In this document: piece after piece, positions 48,494-58,824 of the stretch
How positions within the stretch are numbered: position 1 is the stretch's first letter
Layout: the number at the start of each line of letters is the position of its first letter
NCBI GenBank assembly: GCA_963930655.1
Contig: OZ005612.1
Span: forward strand, 18,295,001-18,359,000
DNA: 64,000 nt
From: Myrica gale
Taxonomy: Eukaryota; Streptophyta; Magnoliopsida; Fagales; Myricaceae
Reading direction: 5' to 3'
Position numbers and translations under genes: made by a program
The notes under the pieces: generated by a model
What the model saw: the letters and a program-made list of their open reading frames with translations, nothing else
The model's database searches: none
What the model was told of the DNA's origin: nothing

Positions 48494-48866
48494 GTTAGTG
48501 CTAGCTAGAAGGTCCTCGAATGTATTAAAGGTGGGAGTAACTTTCAGCAAAGGCCGAATCGGATAATTATGACAATTTCTTTCCCTTTGGAAAAATTGGG
48601 ATTCAGACAGTGCTTCAAAGAAAAGCAAAAGCGCACCCAACTTTTTTTTTTTTATAGAAAAAGAGACTAGCCAGACTGACCTCTCACCCACGCCAAATTC
48701 TAAATCAAAAGCTCACATCATCACATGGTTCTGGGGATATCTTGAATATGATTTTTCTACTGAAAGAATGGCATATGCTGCAGATATTCTACTTAATTCT
48801 TCCTTATCAGAGAGATCTCTTCATTTTCTTTGCTTATATCCATTCCCTAGTTCCGTCCCAGCTATC

Positions 48867-49067
48867 TCAAAGCAGAATAATGACGTAGCTGCTAGATCTA
48901 CCTCCTGTGCGGGCTGTTGCATTTCCTACCTCCTGTGCGGGCTGTGCCTTCTCTTTTGGTTTAGAAATGACCTCGCTTGCAGTCTGTTTTGCTTCCTCTT
49001 CCGCATCGTGTGCTTTCTCCTTCGTCTTGTCGATCGCCTCATTGTGCTGTCTCGGAAAAAGAGAGAG
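48867..49067 (-). pseudogene. Captured LEA_4-like gene fragment, N-terminal side
   Basis: The minus-strand frame contains EAIDKTKEKAHDAEEEAKQT, then ASEVISKPKEKAQPAQEVG, and runs to a TGA at 48867-48869. The 11-residue amphipathic periodicity rich in K, E, A, T and D is the hallmark of group 3 LEA (LEA_4) proteins, which protect cells during drying. The frame has no ATG of its own and opens from the inverted repeat, so it is a fragment. It lies in the same orientation as the piece at 46860-47090 and would be the upstream part of the same captured gene. Confidence 0.5.
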
Positions 49068-49220
49068 TCATGTTTTTCCTAAGGAGAAGCATATGCGGCG
49101 TGTCAATTTAATTAAGTGGACAAGTGTTATTTGATGATTTGTTATGACGTGAATTTTAAAGTCATGTCACCGATAGGCGTTAACAGATCTGACGGTGAAT
49201 AGACAAAGGGATTTATTTTA

Positions 49221-49574
49221 GGAAATTTAGCAATTTAGTCCTTACGTTTTACACGCTTTTATGTTTTAGTCCTTAGGTTTCATTTTTTTACAAAATTGTC
49301 CTTCAGTCAATCTGTCGTCTATATGTTTAACGGAGCACTATGACACGTCATCAATTTGAAGCGGTCGACCCGTACATGTACCGGTCGATCGCTCACGTTC
49401 AAAACATATACCTGGTCGACCGCTGCATGGTCCGTTAAGCATATGGATGACAGACTGAAGGAATGACCATTTTGTAAAAAAATGTAAACCCAATGACTAA
49501 TATTTGAAAAAATGAAACTCAAGGACTAAAACGTAAAAGCGTGTAAAACCTAAGGACTAAACTGATAAATTCCC
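49221..49574. mobile_element. Foldback MITE, Mutator-type, nested in the MULE right arm
   Basis: A 354-bp insertion whose arms pair over more than 100 bp: left TTTAGTCCTTACGTTTTACA against right TGTAAAACCTAAGGACTAAA, extending to TCTGTCGTCTATATG/CATATGGATGACAGA and AACGGA/TCCGTT. The 9-bp flanks TTTATTTTA (49212-49220) and TTTATTTTT (49575-49583) agree at 8 of 9 bases. The unbroken left arm of the host MULE shows the empty site, confirming the insertion. Confidence 0.85.
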
Positions 49575-49908
49575 TTTATTTTTTCTTTAAACTCTAGGGC
49601 CTAATTGTTGAAAACGTTACCTCGAGGACCTATTTGCAATCTTTGAATACCACAGGGACCCCTGGTGCAATTAAGTCTTTTCATAGAGGTCGACTTTGCA
49701 TATTATGGACTTTGAGGCCCACACAGAAGCGTTAACCGGCCTTTATTTTTTTCTTAAAACTCTAGGGCCTAATTGTTGAAAACGTTACCTCGAGGACCTA
49801 TTTGCAATCTTTGAATACCACAGGAACCCCTGGTGCAATTAAGTCTTTTCATAGAGGTCGACTCTGCATGTTATAGACTTCGAGGCCCACACAAAAGCGT
49901 TAACCAGC
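49575..49908. repeat. 167-bp tandem duplication of the MULE right end and its flank
   Basis: Copy A runs 49575-49741 and copy B 49742-49908. Each contains the terminal 100 bp or so of the right inverted repeat, the TTTTCATAG duplication and about 55 bp of flanking DNA (GGTCGACT, then GGCCCACACA, then AAGCGTTAACC). The copies differ at several positions. The left border of copy A coincides with the right target duplication of the nested MITE. Confidence 0.85.
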
Positions 49909-50038
49909 CTATATCAGACCCGAAAATTTCTGCCACATTCTTCCAGGTGACAAACTACAAAGACGATGACACTCGTAGCATAAACCTTCGCGTGATGGGC
50001 GGCTGAAGACAATCGCCTCAAAATTCAACCAATTCATG

Positions 50039-51850
50039 CGAGGCGTGAACAACATTGAGCCGAAGACCGAACCAACCAACCCAAACCAACCGAAGCACAT
50101 CGGCGCGCGGCGATTGGGTGTTAGGCTGGCTTGGTTGTCGGCACAGGCTTTTTTAAAACAGAGTGTATTGGTTTGATTTTCGGTGATATGGGTTTGTTAA
50201 CCGAAAACCGAACCGACCGACCCATATACATGTATGTTTTTTTTACCAGTCGTGCCTTAACCCTAAGAGACTGACGCCCAAGGCCAAAAATTTGCCTCCC
50301 TCCTCCTTTCCCTTCCGCGTCGTTCCCCCTCATCTTCCTTGCCCAATTCCCTCATCTTCTTCCCTCAAGACTTCAGTTACGTCATTCCCCCATCTTCTCT
50401 CTTCGTCTCCATCTCACCATATCAGTGCATCTTCACAGATCCAACAAACTTTTCGCACTGTCTCAAGAGAGTCGAAGTCGCCAAGCATCATTTATCCCTT
50501 TGTCTCCGTCTCATCATCTGTCTCTTTCTTTCTTGTGAATATGTGGATATTGAATTGATCTCTCTTTATTTTGATTCATTTATTTCATTTGAATTCATCT
50601 CTCTTTCTTTTGATGTAGGATCCATATAAATCAAAATCACTGCTCTCTTTCTTGTGAATCTGTGAGACAATTAGTGTTTAGGTCTTCAACGATTTGTGGG
50701 ATAGCCGAATAGAGGTATGACCGTATGCCATTGATTTATGTGTTTGAATTTAATTGTTAGATAGGAGAATGTTGACATTGATCTCTTGTACTGTGAACAT
50801 TGATTTCTTTGTATTTAATTGGAAAGTATTAAAAACATTGAGGTTGAAGAAGGTAATTTAGTAGTTGTTTTATCTATTTAGATTTCTTTTTAATCAAAAT
50901 CTATTTGTGATGCATAGTATTTAGTATTTGCACAATATGTTGTTTTTTGTTTTCAGAGGGTGAAAGTGGAAATGCATGATGCCCTTTGGTAATGATATAA
51001 ATACTGTTTTAATTTCCTTTATAAATTTCCAAATTATGTGATAAATGCTTGGAATAGAATTAATAATTTATGTCATATGTTTCTTGCATATATTTGGAAC
51101 TTTGAGAGTTTGAACTTGATGAATGCTTGCAAATGAGGAGCTGTTTGGGAGACTGCACAGAGAAAAAGAGGAGCTACTTGGGAGCTAATTAGGAGTTGCG
51201 TAGTGTGTTGCTTCTACTTCTGAAATTTTGAATGTATTTTTACTATGTTTTAATTATTAGGAGGTTGAAAGAGGCTTGTGTGTTTTTTAATGATAGGAGC
51301 TGCCTTATTGAGAATTGTTGTGGGTTTTTTAATCTTGAATTGCATGAATTCATTTTATTTTAGAATGTATTAAGTTATGTTAGTATGTCTTTGGGTTTGT
51401 ATTCAACAAACATGAGGTGTATGTTTTAAGTATTTCCTATTGATGTATGTCTATGCGTATTGCTTAGGTGTGTTTTTTAATGAGACGTAGGTTTTGTATT
51501 CATTGAAATGAGATGTATGTTTTAATCTCTCTTGAAATGCATGGTTTAATTGCTTATGAGTTGTAATGTCCTATAGATTAAAAGAATTGGGTCTAAATAT
51601 CGTTAAAAATTGAAGTAATTGAGTTAAAATTGGCCTGTTCGAAACTTGGCTACATAAAAAGTAGTTTGGGCCTTGGCTGAAAAGCCTAGAAATCCAACCG
51701 AACCAACCGACCGAATGAAATTTTCTTCGATTTGTTTGGCCAGCAATGACATTCGGTCGGTCTCGGTTCGAATTTAAAGGCAACCGACTGTTCTCGGTTC
51801 GGTTTTCGAAATTGCCTTTAAACCGAACCGAGCATCGGTTGTTCACCTGT
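50039..51850. mobile_element. hAT-like element, 1.8 kb, non-coding
   Basis: The left end CGAGGCGTGAACAAC faces a right end whose complement is ACAGGTGAACAAC. The flanks AATTCATG (50031-50038) and AATTCCTG (51851-51858) agree at 7 of 8 bases. Subterminal regions carry many CCGAAC/GTTCGG and GACCGA/TCGGTC motifs in both orientations, for example AACCGAAAACCGAACCGACC near 50200 and ACATTCGGTCGGTCTCGGTT near 51749. The interior is T-rich with no transposase. Probably a non-autonomous hAT of a different family from the TAGGGCTG group. Confidence 0.75.
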
Positions 51851-52355
51851 AATTCCTGCATCTCAGTGCAACACTTGTCGTTCACATATGGAGCGTAGAT
51901 TTCCCGCGGCCTGGGATACTCTAGCCGCCCTTGATACAGATAAGACTGTCCCCCTTTTTTTTTTAACGTATGCAATTCAGTCTCACTATGAGTGCTCTAA
52001 TTTTCTAGATATAAATTTTGAAGAATTAGCTAACTTTTTAGTTTTATTTTCGAAGTTAAAAAAAGTACAAGTGATTCCTTCATGAATTACGATTTGAACC
52101 CCCAAATCAATATTCAACGAATAACTACATTTGCTACTCTCTTTTTTTAACTGCATTTGCTACTTGTAAGCAATGGAAATAAGTTTCACTGGCTCACAAG
52201 CACCTGTCCACCCCCCACTCCACCACGTCAATACAAATACTGTTCCCTGATTTCCTCCCGTTAAAATCTTTACACCCAGAAATAATTTAAAAGCTCTTCC
52301 TTCCACCTCCTTCTCTTCTATCCTACCCCGGAGAAATTCCAAATCCTCTGCAGAA

Positions 52356-55054
52356 ATGACAATCGGTGGACCCAGAAAACGGCAGCGCGTGTCTCCCACT
52401 TCCGCCGCATTAGCCACAACCAGCACCGCTGGCGTTTTCTTCAACGACCCGTCCACTGCGGACGTTATCCTCCGCCTCTTCGTCGAGCCATCCCCTCTCG
52501 ACCCCAACACCACGACGACCAGTCCAGACGCCCTCGACTCCGCCTCCTCTACCCCCAACGACGGATACGACGACGTTCAGATATACCTTCACTAGCACGT
52601 CCTTCGCCGCTCCAAATATTTCTCCGCCCTCTTATCCGATCGATGGCAACACCGCAGCCACGGCAACAAAAAAAATATTTCTGATCTCAAACGCTTGCAA
52701 CTCAAACTCGGGGTCCCTGGAGTCCCACATCACGGTCCTCCAACTGCTCTACAGTTCCGATCTCTCCAATTCCATCGGCAGTGCCTCCATCTCTCTCGAT
52801 ATCCTCCCCGTCGCCCTTGAGCTCCTCTTCGAGGACTGCGTCAAGTCCTGCGTCCATTTCCTCGAGGCCGTGCCCTGGACCGAGGATGAAGAGAAACGAG
52901 TGTTGAGTCTGATCCCATTTCTGAAAGGGGAAGAGAGTAAGGATCTCCTCGCTCGGGTTTTGCCCGGCCAAAACGAATCGTGCGAGGAAATGCTGCACGG
53001 GCTTGTCCTCTCCGCCATTAACAACTACCCAAACATGGCATTCGTGAAGGCCTTCGTGGCGAAACTTCTGAGGGATTTCTCGTCCAGGGAATCGGCCAAG
53101 AGGGTATTGGAGAGGGCGTTCGAGACGAGTTTGAAGGTGGTGAAGGAGTCGCTGGAGGAGTATTCCAGCCCAAACTTCAGAGGGGATCATAACGAGACCG
53201 AGGCGATTCAGAGGCTAAATCTGCACACGGCGATGACCAACGGCAGGCATTTGCTGTGGTTGGTAGAGCGGATGATTGAGCTGAGGGTGGCGGATACGGC
53301 GGTTAAGGAGTGGAGTGACCAGGCATCGTTCACAGCCGATTTGCAGAGGGCGTTTCGGGACGATGCGTGGAGGAATATTGTGCCGGGGTTGCCCGCTGTT
53401 GTGCTGAGGTGCACCTCTAAGCTCGCCAACGCCGTTGCTGCGGGCACCATTTTGGCCACCAGACAGGTGTTGCTTACGGACTTACTTCTTGTTTTTCTAA
53501 TTGCTTTACGTACTGATGTTGCGATTTCGCACGGATTTTTTGTGCAAGTTTCTGTATTCGAATTGGTCAATATCTACACGAGGCACTGGTTTTTTACTGC
53601 TATCATCTATAATTTATTAATTTACTAGCCCTATGATTTATTCAAACGGTAAATGTGGGTTAGGTTAAGCTTGTTAATGCCTTAGTGAATCTTGAATACA
53701 TGCTGTCGCTACCTACGTGAAATATGGAAGTACTTGTAGGTTTAATGCATCTGAGTTTTCCCACATGGTTCGAGGAAGTGAAAATTTATGTTTATGTTAT
53801 GGAACCGTCGCTCTTAGATTTGGGGGAGTGAGTGGCTGCTTGAGTCCCACATCCAATTGTTTCGATTTGAACCACTCGAGTCCTGTTAAATGCTGGCAAG
53901 CATTCTTGGTCTGGAATATAGATATTGGTGGGTGCCACGCCAGATTAGATGGGGGTCATTTTCTGTTATATCCCTGGTCTCATGCATCCTACTATTAGTG
54001 ACTGATCAAAGCTTTCAGTGTCGTACTTTCTGGTGATACTTTCATGTTGTCTTGACTGTAAGCTTTAATTTTGGCACCCTTGATTGGCTTTGTAGGCTTT
54101 TTTTAATTTCCCTTTTCAGTTGACGAATTAGGGGAGCCATTGAGAGCACCAATTCCAGTCCAATTTACACACCATTGTTCTTCCTAAGCCAGGATAAAAC
54201 TCTGCATGTGATTCTTTAGTTGCATTCTTCCTTTTGGATGTGGATTTGGTTCCTTTCTCTGCCCTCGTGTTTTTTTTGCAAGGGAAAGAAATTGACCAAA
54301 TAATAACAAGAGGCTAAAACTAAATTCTGAAGAGTTCAGATTGAATTGAACCAATTTATCAATGAAAAATGTTTGAGGAGCTAATTCCCTATTTTCGTTA
54401 GGTCATATGTAGACGTGAAATTTATTTTAATTGAGTAGCCTATGCCTGTAAGGTTTGTCTACTTCAAGCCCATTTCCCTCCTGGCCTTCGATAGGGTTAT
54501 TGGACTTTTTGGTTAAAGTCATCAGAACAGGACTTCTCTATAGCCTTGGTGATCAGTGGACTTGTAGTCACTCTCATGGCAGAGATGTTTTGATTTTCGG
54601 AACAAAATGGTTGTGTGCGCCGAACATCACTAAGACCTTTGATGTAATGTTATTTAGCTTTTAGGCCACTTTCATTACTTGATTCAAAATGACAGGCCTT
54701 TTTCGATAAAAACTCAGCAATGGCAGATGGATGAATTAAACTAATTAATGGATATTGTTGTTCTGCTGATTTCAGGTTAGAAAGAAGCTTGTGAAAGATT
54801 GGCTTCCAGTTCTTCTCTTATGCAAGGACAATGTATCGCCGATGTCGTTTAGTAACAAATCATTATACCTGGAACTGGAAGATACTTTTCTGAGAATAAT
54901 CTCCACCCTGCCCATGTCAGATGCGCAGGAGCTGTTGCAGCAGTGCCTCAGCTTTTCAACTCGGAATGTTGAAGATTGTCCTCACTTATTCACAGCATTC
55001 AACACCTGGTTCCGCCGCGCTGCTCGACCTCCACAAACTGACAACCTCAGTTAG
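52356..55054 (+). pseudogene. BTB/POZ-domain gene (At1g63850-like) with two disabling lesions
   Basis: Plant BTB/POZ proteins of this type are thought to act as CUL3 ubiquitin-ligase adaptors. Exon 1 is 52356-53466 and exon 2 is 54776-55054, joined GT-AG at TRQ/VRKKLV in phase 0. The protein starts MTIGGPRKRQRVSPTSAA, then FFNDPSTADVILRLFVEP, DDVQIYLH, HVLRRSKYFSALLSDRW (BTB core), and continues with a long, highly conserved C-terminal region (CEEMLHGLVLSAINNYPNMA, NLHTAMTNGRHLLWLVERM, RDDAWRNIVPGLPAVVLRC, LPMSDAQELLQQCLSFSTRN). Two faults are visible: a TAG at 52593-52595 inside the BTB core where the family has a sense codon, and a +1 frameshift near the A8 run at 52668-52675. Everything downstream is intact to the natural TAG. 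It is either a young pseudogene or a gene with sequence errors. A shorter product from a downstream Met (52870) is possible. Confidence 0.8.
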
Positions 55055-56600
55055 AAAGAAGTGGTGCTTAGGTTATGGTTATACCTTGCGCAATTGTGCT
55101 GTAGTCATTGCAGAGATTCGGCCTTTCCTGTTAAATATTGTGCATATGAAAAAGTGTCGAGATTGTCAGGACCTTATGTGGACCGTAGTATGTACATACA
55201 AACTGGATCTTTCCCACATCTGCTACAGAAGCAAGCTTGAATGGTTTTTTTTTTTTGTCTTAAGAGAGCAAAAAAAGAAGCTTGAATGCCCTGGTAGTAT
55301 CTTTTTGTCTGACTTCCTCTACTTTGAGTTTGTTGTTAGGACATTTGTATATCGAAAAATACTATTATCTTTTCGTGTTTTTACTTTTTTTTTGAGCAAA
55401 ACAGAGCGTTCTTTCCTCTTGAATATCGAAAAATTTCACCTTTCAAGTTTCTCAAGTGATGAGTACAAATAAGAGCTGCAGGAGAACCTATGTTTTGGCA
55501 TAAATGTAACGCTTGATGTGGTACCTCATCAAACTCACTTTTATTTTCTGTGACGACTGTTTAAGAAAAATGCCCAAAGGTTTTCCCTCATAAGTTCTCA
55601 TAAAATTCTATTGGTGCTGAATTCACAAGTATTGTATTTCTAATTTGACAGTCAAACCATTTCTTTTATTCTTTGCCTTAAACAGAAGAAGAATAAAAAT
55701 AAAATTTAATTTCGCTGAATGAAGAGAATCCACCGTTCCGACTTCCGTCCAGTTTTCTGGGGAGTGCTTCGGAGTTCGGAGAGAGTGCATCCTACAGCAC
55801 AGTGCATAATGCTCCTTTAATATGCAAACCAAAACAAGAGTACATGTAGACATAATGTTACGCTTACGCCCCTCAGAAGAGCTCCTTTCTGTGCCACAGT
55901 TTATCCAGAGCCAAAAACTTGAACCATTACAGGCTTACAGCACAGTCATCAAGCAAAGATGACAAAAACGTATCAAGTAGGAAGACAAAAGGTGAGTCAT
56001 TAGCAGTCAAAGGGATCTACACTTCAATCGCCAAAACTTCATTACCACCAACACCTTACAAAACAAAAGTAAAAACTTCACAGATACAGAAGCTTGCTAC
56101 AGGCAGCACTAGCTACATAAGGGTCTCTACACACACAACAAGGCCTTTCCTAGAAGATCAAGCGCTGGAGATGCCGAGAAGTTTCCTGCTTTCATGGTCA
56201 TACATTCCAAAACTTCATTACCACCAACACCTTACAAAACAAAAGCAAAAACTTCACAGATACAGAAGCTTGCTACAGGCAGCACTAGCTACATAAGGGT
56301 CTCTACACACACAACGAGGCCTTTCCTAGAAGATCAAGCGCTGGAGATGCTGAGAAGTTTCCTGCTTTCATGGTCATACATTTCGAATCAATAATCCTTT
56401 CATATCATATAAATGCTTAGCCCCAAGAGATCAAGATGGCTTGAAGTCATGCATTTCCCGCACTTAATTGCACTAGACATGACCCTCCTCATCGGAAACA
56501 GGGACATGCCAGAAGTACCACCAAGTTGGCTTCCTTTGAATCATTTCAAGAGTGGAATCCCCATGGAAGTAGCAAAAAGGGCAAACAGGGAATGCCTGGA
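55055..56600. other. Convergent intergenic region with 3' UTRs and a tandem repeat
   Basis: No gene is recognised between the BTB gene (+) and the At1g01500-like gene (-). The 176-bp tandem duplication at 56031-56382 lies here. It may be in the 3' UTR of the minus-strand gene. Confidence 0.5.
56031..56382. repeat. 176-bp direct tandem duplication
   Basis: Copy 1 is 56031-56206 and copy 2 is 56207-56382. I count about three mismatches over 176 bp, so the duplication is recent. Each copy starts CCAAAACTTCATTACCACC and ends CTTTCATGGTCATACATT. Confidence 0.92.
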
Positions 56601-58695
56601 CTACGGTAGCCGCCTTCTAAAGTTGTGGGTCGTGCCTTGGTAGGTTCGGACAAGCAAGCCCACTCCAAGTCCAACTCCAATACAAATGCTAAGGCCAATC
56701 CCAACCCCCATACTTACGCCAGCATTGAACCATGAAAGTTCTCCATCGTCACCTTCAAAATATGCTGTTCCAGAGTGGCTAGTGTAGTCATCCTCGTTTT
56801 CTGGTCTGTGCTTCGAGAAGTCTGACAGCTGCAAAGTCGGAATAAAATAAAAAGCAGGACACTAGGTTATTAGAATTGAAAAGCAGGATGCTAGCAACCT
56901 CTAATATAACCAAATTTCAACTTGTTTGTTTGTTCTCCAAGGAAATTACTGATCAAATGAGACAAATTTACCTGTATCCTAACTAAATTATGAAAGCCAC
57001 ATTAACAGAAGTCAAATGCTGCAATTAATTATCATCACCTTTGGGCTATTGCACAAACTAGCCACTAAAAAGGCCTTGTAGTTAACTTCATCTAATCAGG
57101 ATAAGCACAGAAATTGCATAGCCAGAAATCACTGAGATGATACAGTATATGTGGACCGTGGTTAAAAGATTTTGTATGTAATCAAGCGATGGAGAGAACT
57201 TTAGAACCATGAGGTGCCCCAAAGAAGTGCAAGTGAATTTAAGAGGCAAAATATATCTAAACAGAGACAGGCAGTTCAGCGCAGAGGGGCCAAAAGATAC
57301 TGGATTCAGCATGTAATACAACATTCTAGCAACATAGGCAGTTCAGCGCAGAGGGGTCAACATGATATTGGATTCAGCAGATAGAGGAAGAACTTAGTGG
57401 GATCCATCCACATCACTATAAATAAATGCTCTAATTATGTGCATAAATGCAGTATGACCCAAAAGAGAAGTTCACGAGAGAAAGTTCCCGAGACATATTA
57501 AAACTTCTTGCAGGGGACTAGCGCCATTTCACACCTTAACAAGGTAGGTGGTCTCTTTATAAAGTTGGAGTTTAAGACTTCTGGTCAAGCAACACAAAGG
57601 ATATTGTATAAGTAGGTACCATTTACATGACTGTCTGTGTAAGCACACGTTAGAAAAACCAAGATATAGGATAAGAAACATTTGTATTATAAAGCTCTTT
57701 CAATACTGGTAAGCAGCTGAAATAATGTCACAAAACAAAAAAGGCAGCCTGCTATTAATTCTTAGCCATAAATCATGTGCCAGCACCCATTTTTCTGACC
57801 AGTTTAGCCAAAAATTTTAGGTGCCAGTCCTGACATTCCCTACTTCATGCAACGAGAAATACTATTTCGGCAGCAAACATGGGTAGTGATAGTGCAACAA
57901 TCACATTGAAGATGAATAGTTGACCAAAAGGTGAAAAAAAAAAGAAATATATGAAACACTTAAACTTACAACATTAGATGGCAAAAGAGGTTGCAAAGCA
58001 AGCCTGGAAGAAACATCTTTCTGGTCTCCAGTTGGCTCATGCTCGGGTATTGAATCCAACATGCCCTTCTTCATAGGCTTTTTTCGACGAATAAGTTGCA
58101 AAGTCTTTGTTAAGATTATTGGAGTGCTCGAAAAGGACCCCGCAATGTAGACCTCAATTTCAGATGAAGACAACTCGGGCCCCAACACCTGCTTTCCCTT
58201 AAAGAAGCCACTACCCACGGTTACGTGAGATTTACACTTCATTCTCCATCTCTGACCTTGATTATTTGATTCCCTGAAACCGTTACTATTAGACACTTCT
58301 AGAACCCCAGATAACACAAGAACATTCTTATCAAAGACCTCAAACTTCACACTTCCTGATATCCTCGTACTATTAGTGCTCACAAAAGTAGCTTCTTCAG
58401 ACTTCTTATCCAATCGATCCCTTCTAAGACAAGTTGACACCCAATCAGAATATATGCTAGTTCTAACACCATTGACTTCAAGAAGCGTATCACGGTAGAG
58501 TGGAACATGGTTTAGCGTGAGGTATTCAGGAGTGGAATCATCAATCTCACATTTGCTAACTCGAACATAAAAAACTCTCAAATCAAGCCAAGGAAGAGAA
58601 ACATTGACGGAGGGTTGATAAGAAGAGTTCCTCATAACCATGTGGCCATTGTCGGTCTGACCATTTCCATTAGACATTTCGTAAGACTTCTCCAT
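56601..58695 (-). CDS. Uncharacterised protein, At1g01500-like, 2 exons, 317 aa
   Basis: Exons in transcript order are 58695-57970 and 56828-56601, 954 nt in phase (SNV/LSDF). Plant-specific family of unknown function. Arabidopsis At1g01500 carries a misleading dehydrogenase name, and nothing here resembles a dehydrogenase. The N-terminal 230 residues look like a C2/beta-sandwich-type domain (VSLPWLDLRVFYVRVSKCEI, TPEYLTLNHVPLYRDTLLEV, SGSVKFEVFDKNVLVLSGVL, IEVYIAGSFSSTPIILTKTL). A basic patch RRKKPMKKG follows, then an acidic linker and a glycine-rich hydrophobic segment near the C-terminus (FNAGVSMGVGIGLSICIGVG, LGVGLLVRTYQ) that is probably a membrane anchor. Its orientation converges on the BTB gene. 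Intact. Confidence 0.92.
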
Positions 58696-58824
58696 GGCAC
58701 TGAAGCGTTTTACTTCTTAGAGAAATGAGCCCCCTTCAACTGAGTTGATGATACGGGGTAATTGCGACAAATGAAACTTGAGCGAGCAAAGAAAAGCCAC
58801 AGCATAATTTGGATACTGTAAAAC

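Larger units (their letters stand above)
46564..49677 (-). mobile_element. Mutator-like element with long TIRs and captured gene pieces (Pack-MULE-like)
   Basis: The left end GGCTTAATTACACC and the complement of the right end, GACTTAATTGCACC, are bounded by a perfect 9-bp duplication TTTTCATAG (46555-46563, 49678-49686), the Mutator signature. The inverted repeats extend about 280 bp, left 46564-46842. They share, among others, AACGTTTTCAACAATTAG, a TTAATTAAATTGACACG block and CTTCTCCTTAGGAAAA. The right repeat is interrupted by the 354-bp MITE at 49221-49574, and the interior by the 1187-bp hAT at 47307-48493. Without those two insertions the element would be about 1.56 kb. No transposase is seen. 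The interior instead encodes two LEA-like fragments on the minus strand, so it looks like a gene-capturing, non-autonomous element. Confidence 0.88.

Noticed and set aside
48768-49082. Plus-strand 104-codon frame rich in Cys, Leu and Phe
   Set aside because: It is the antisense of the LEA-like fragment, whose K/E/A periodicity on the minus strand is the meaningful signal.
55919-56394. Repeated open frames with SLPPTPYKTK motif
   Set aside because: They arise because a 176-bp tandem duplication copies the same non-coding stretch. No independent support for coding.
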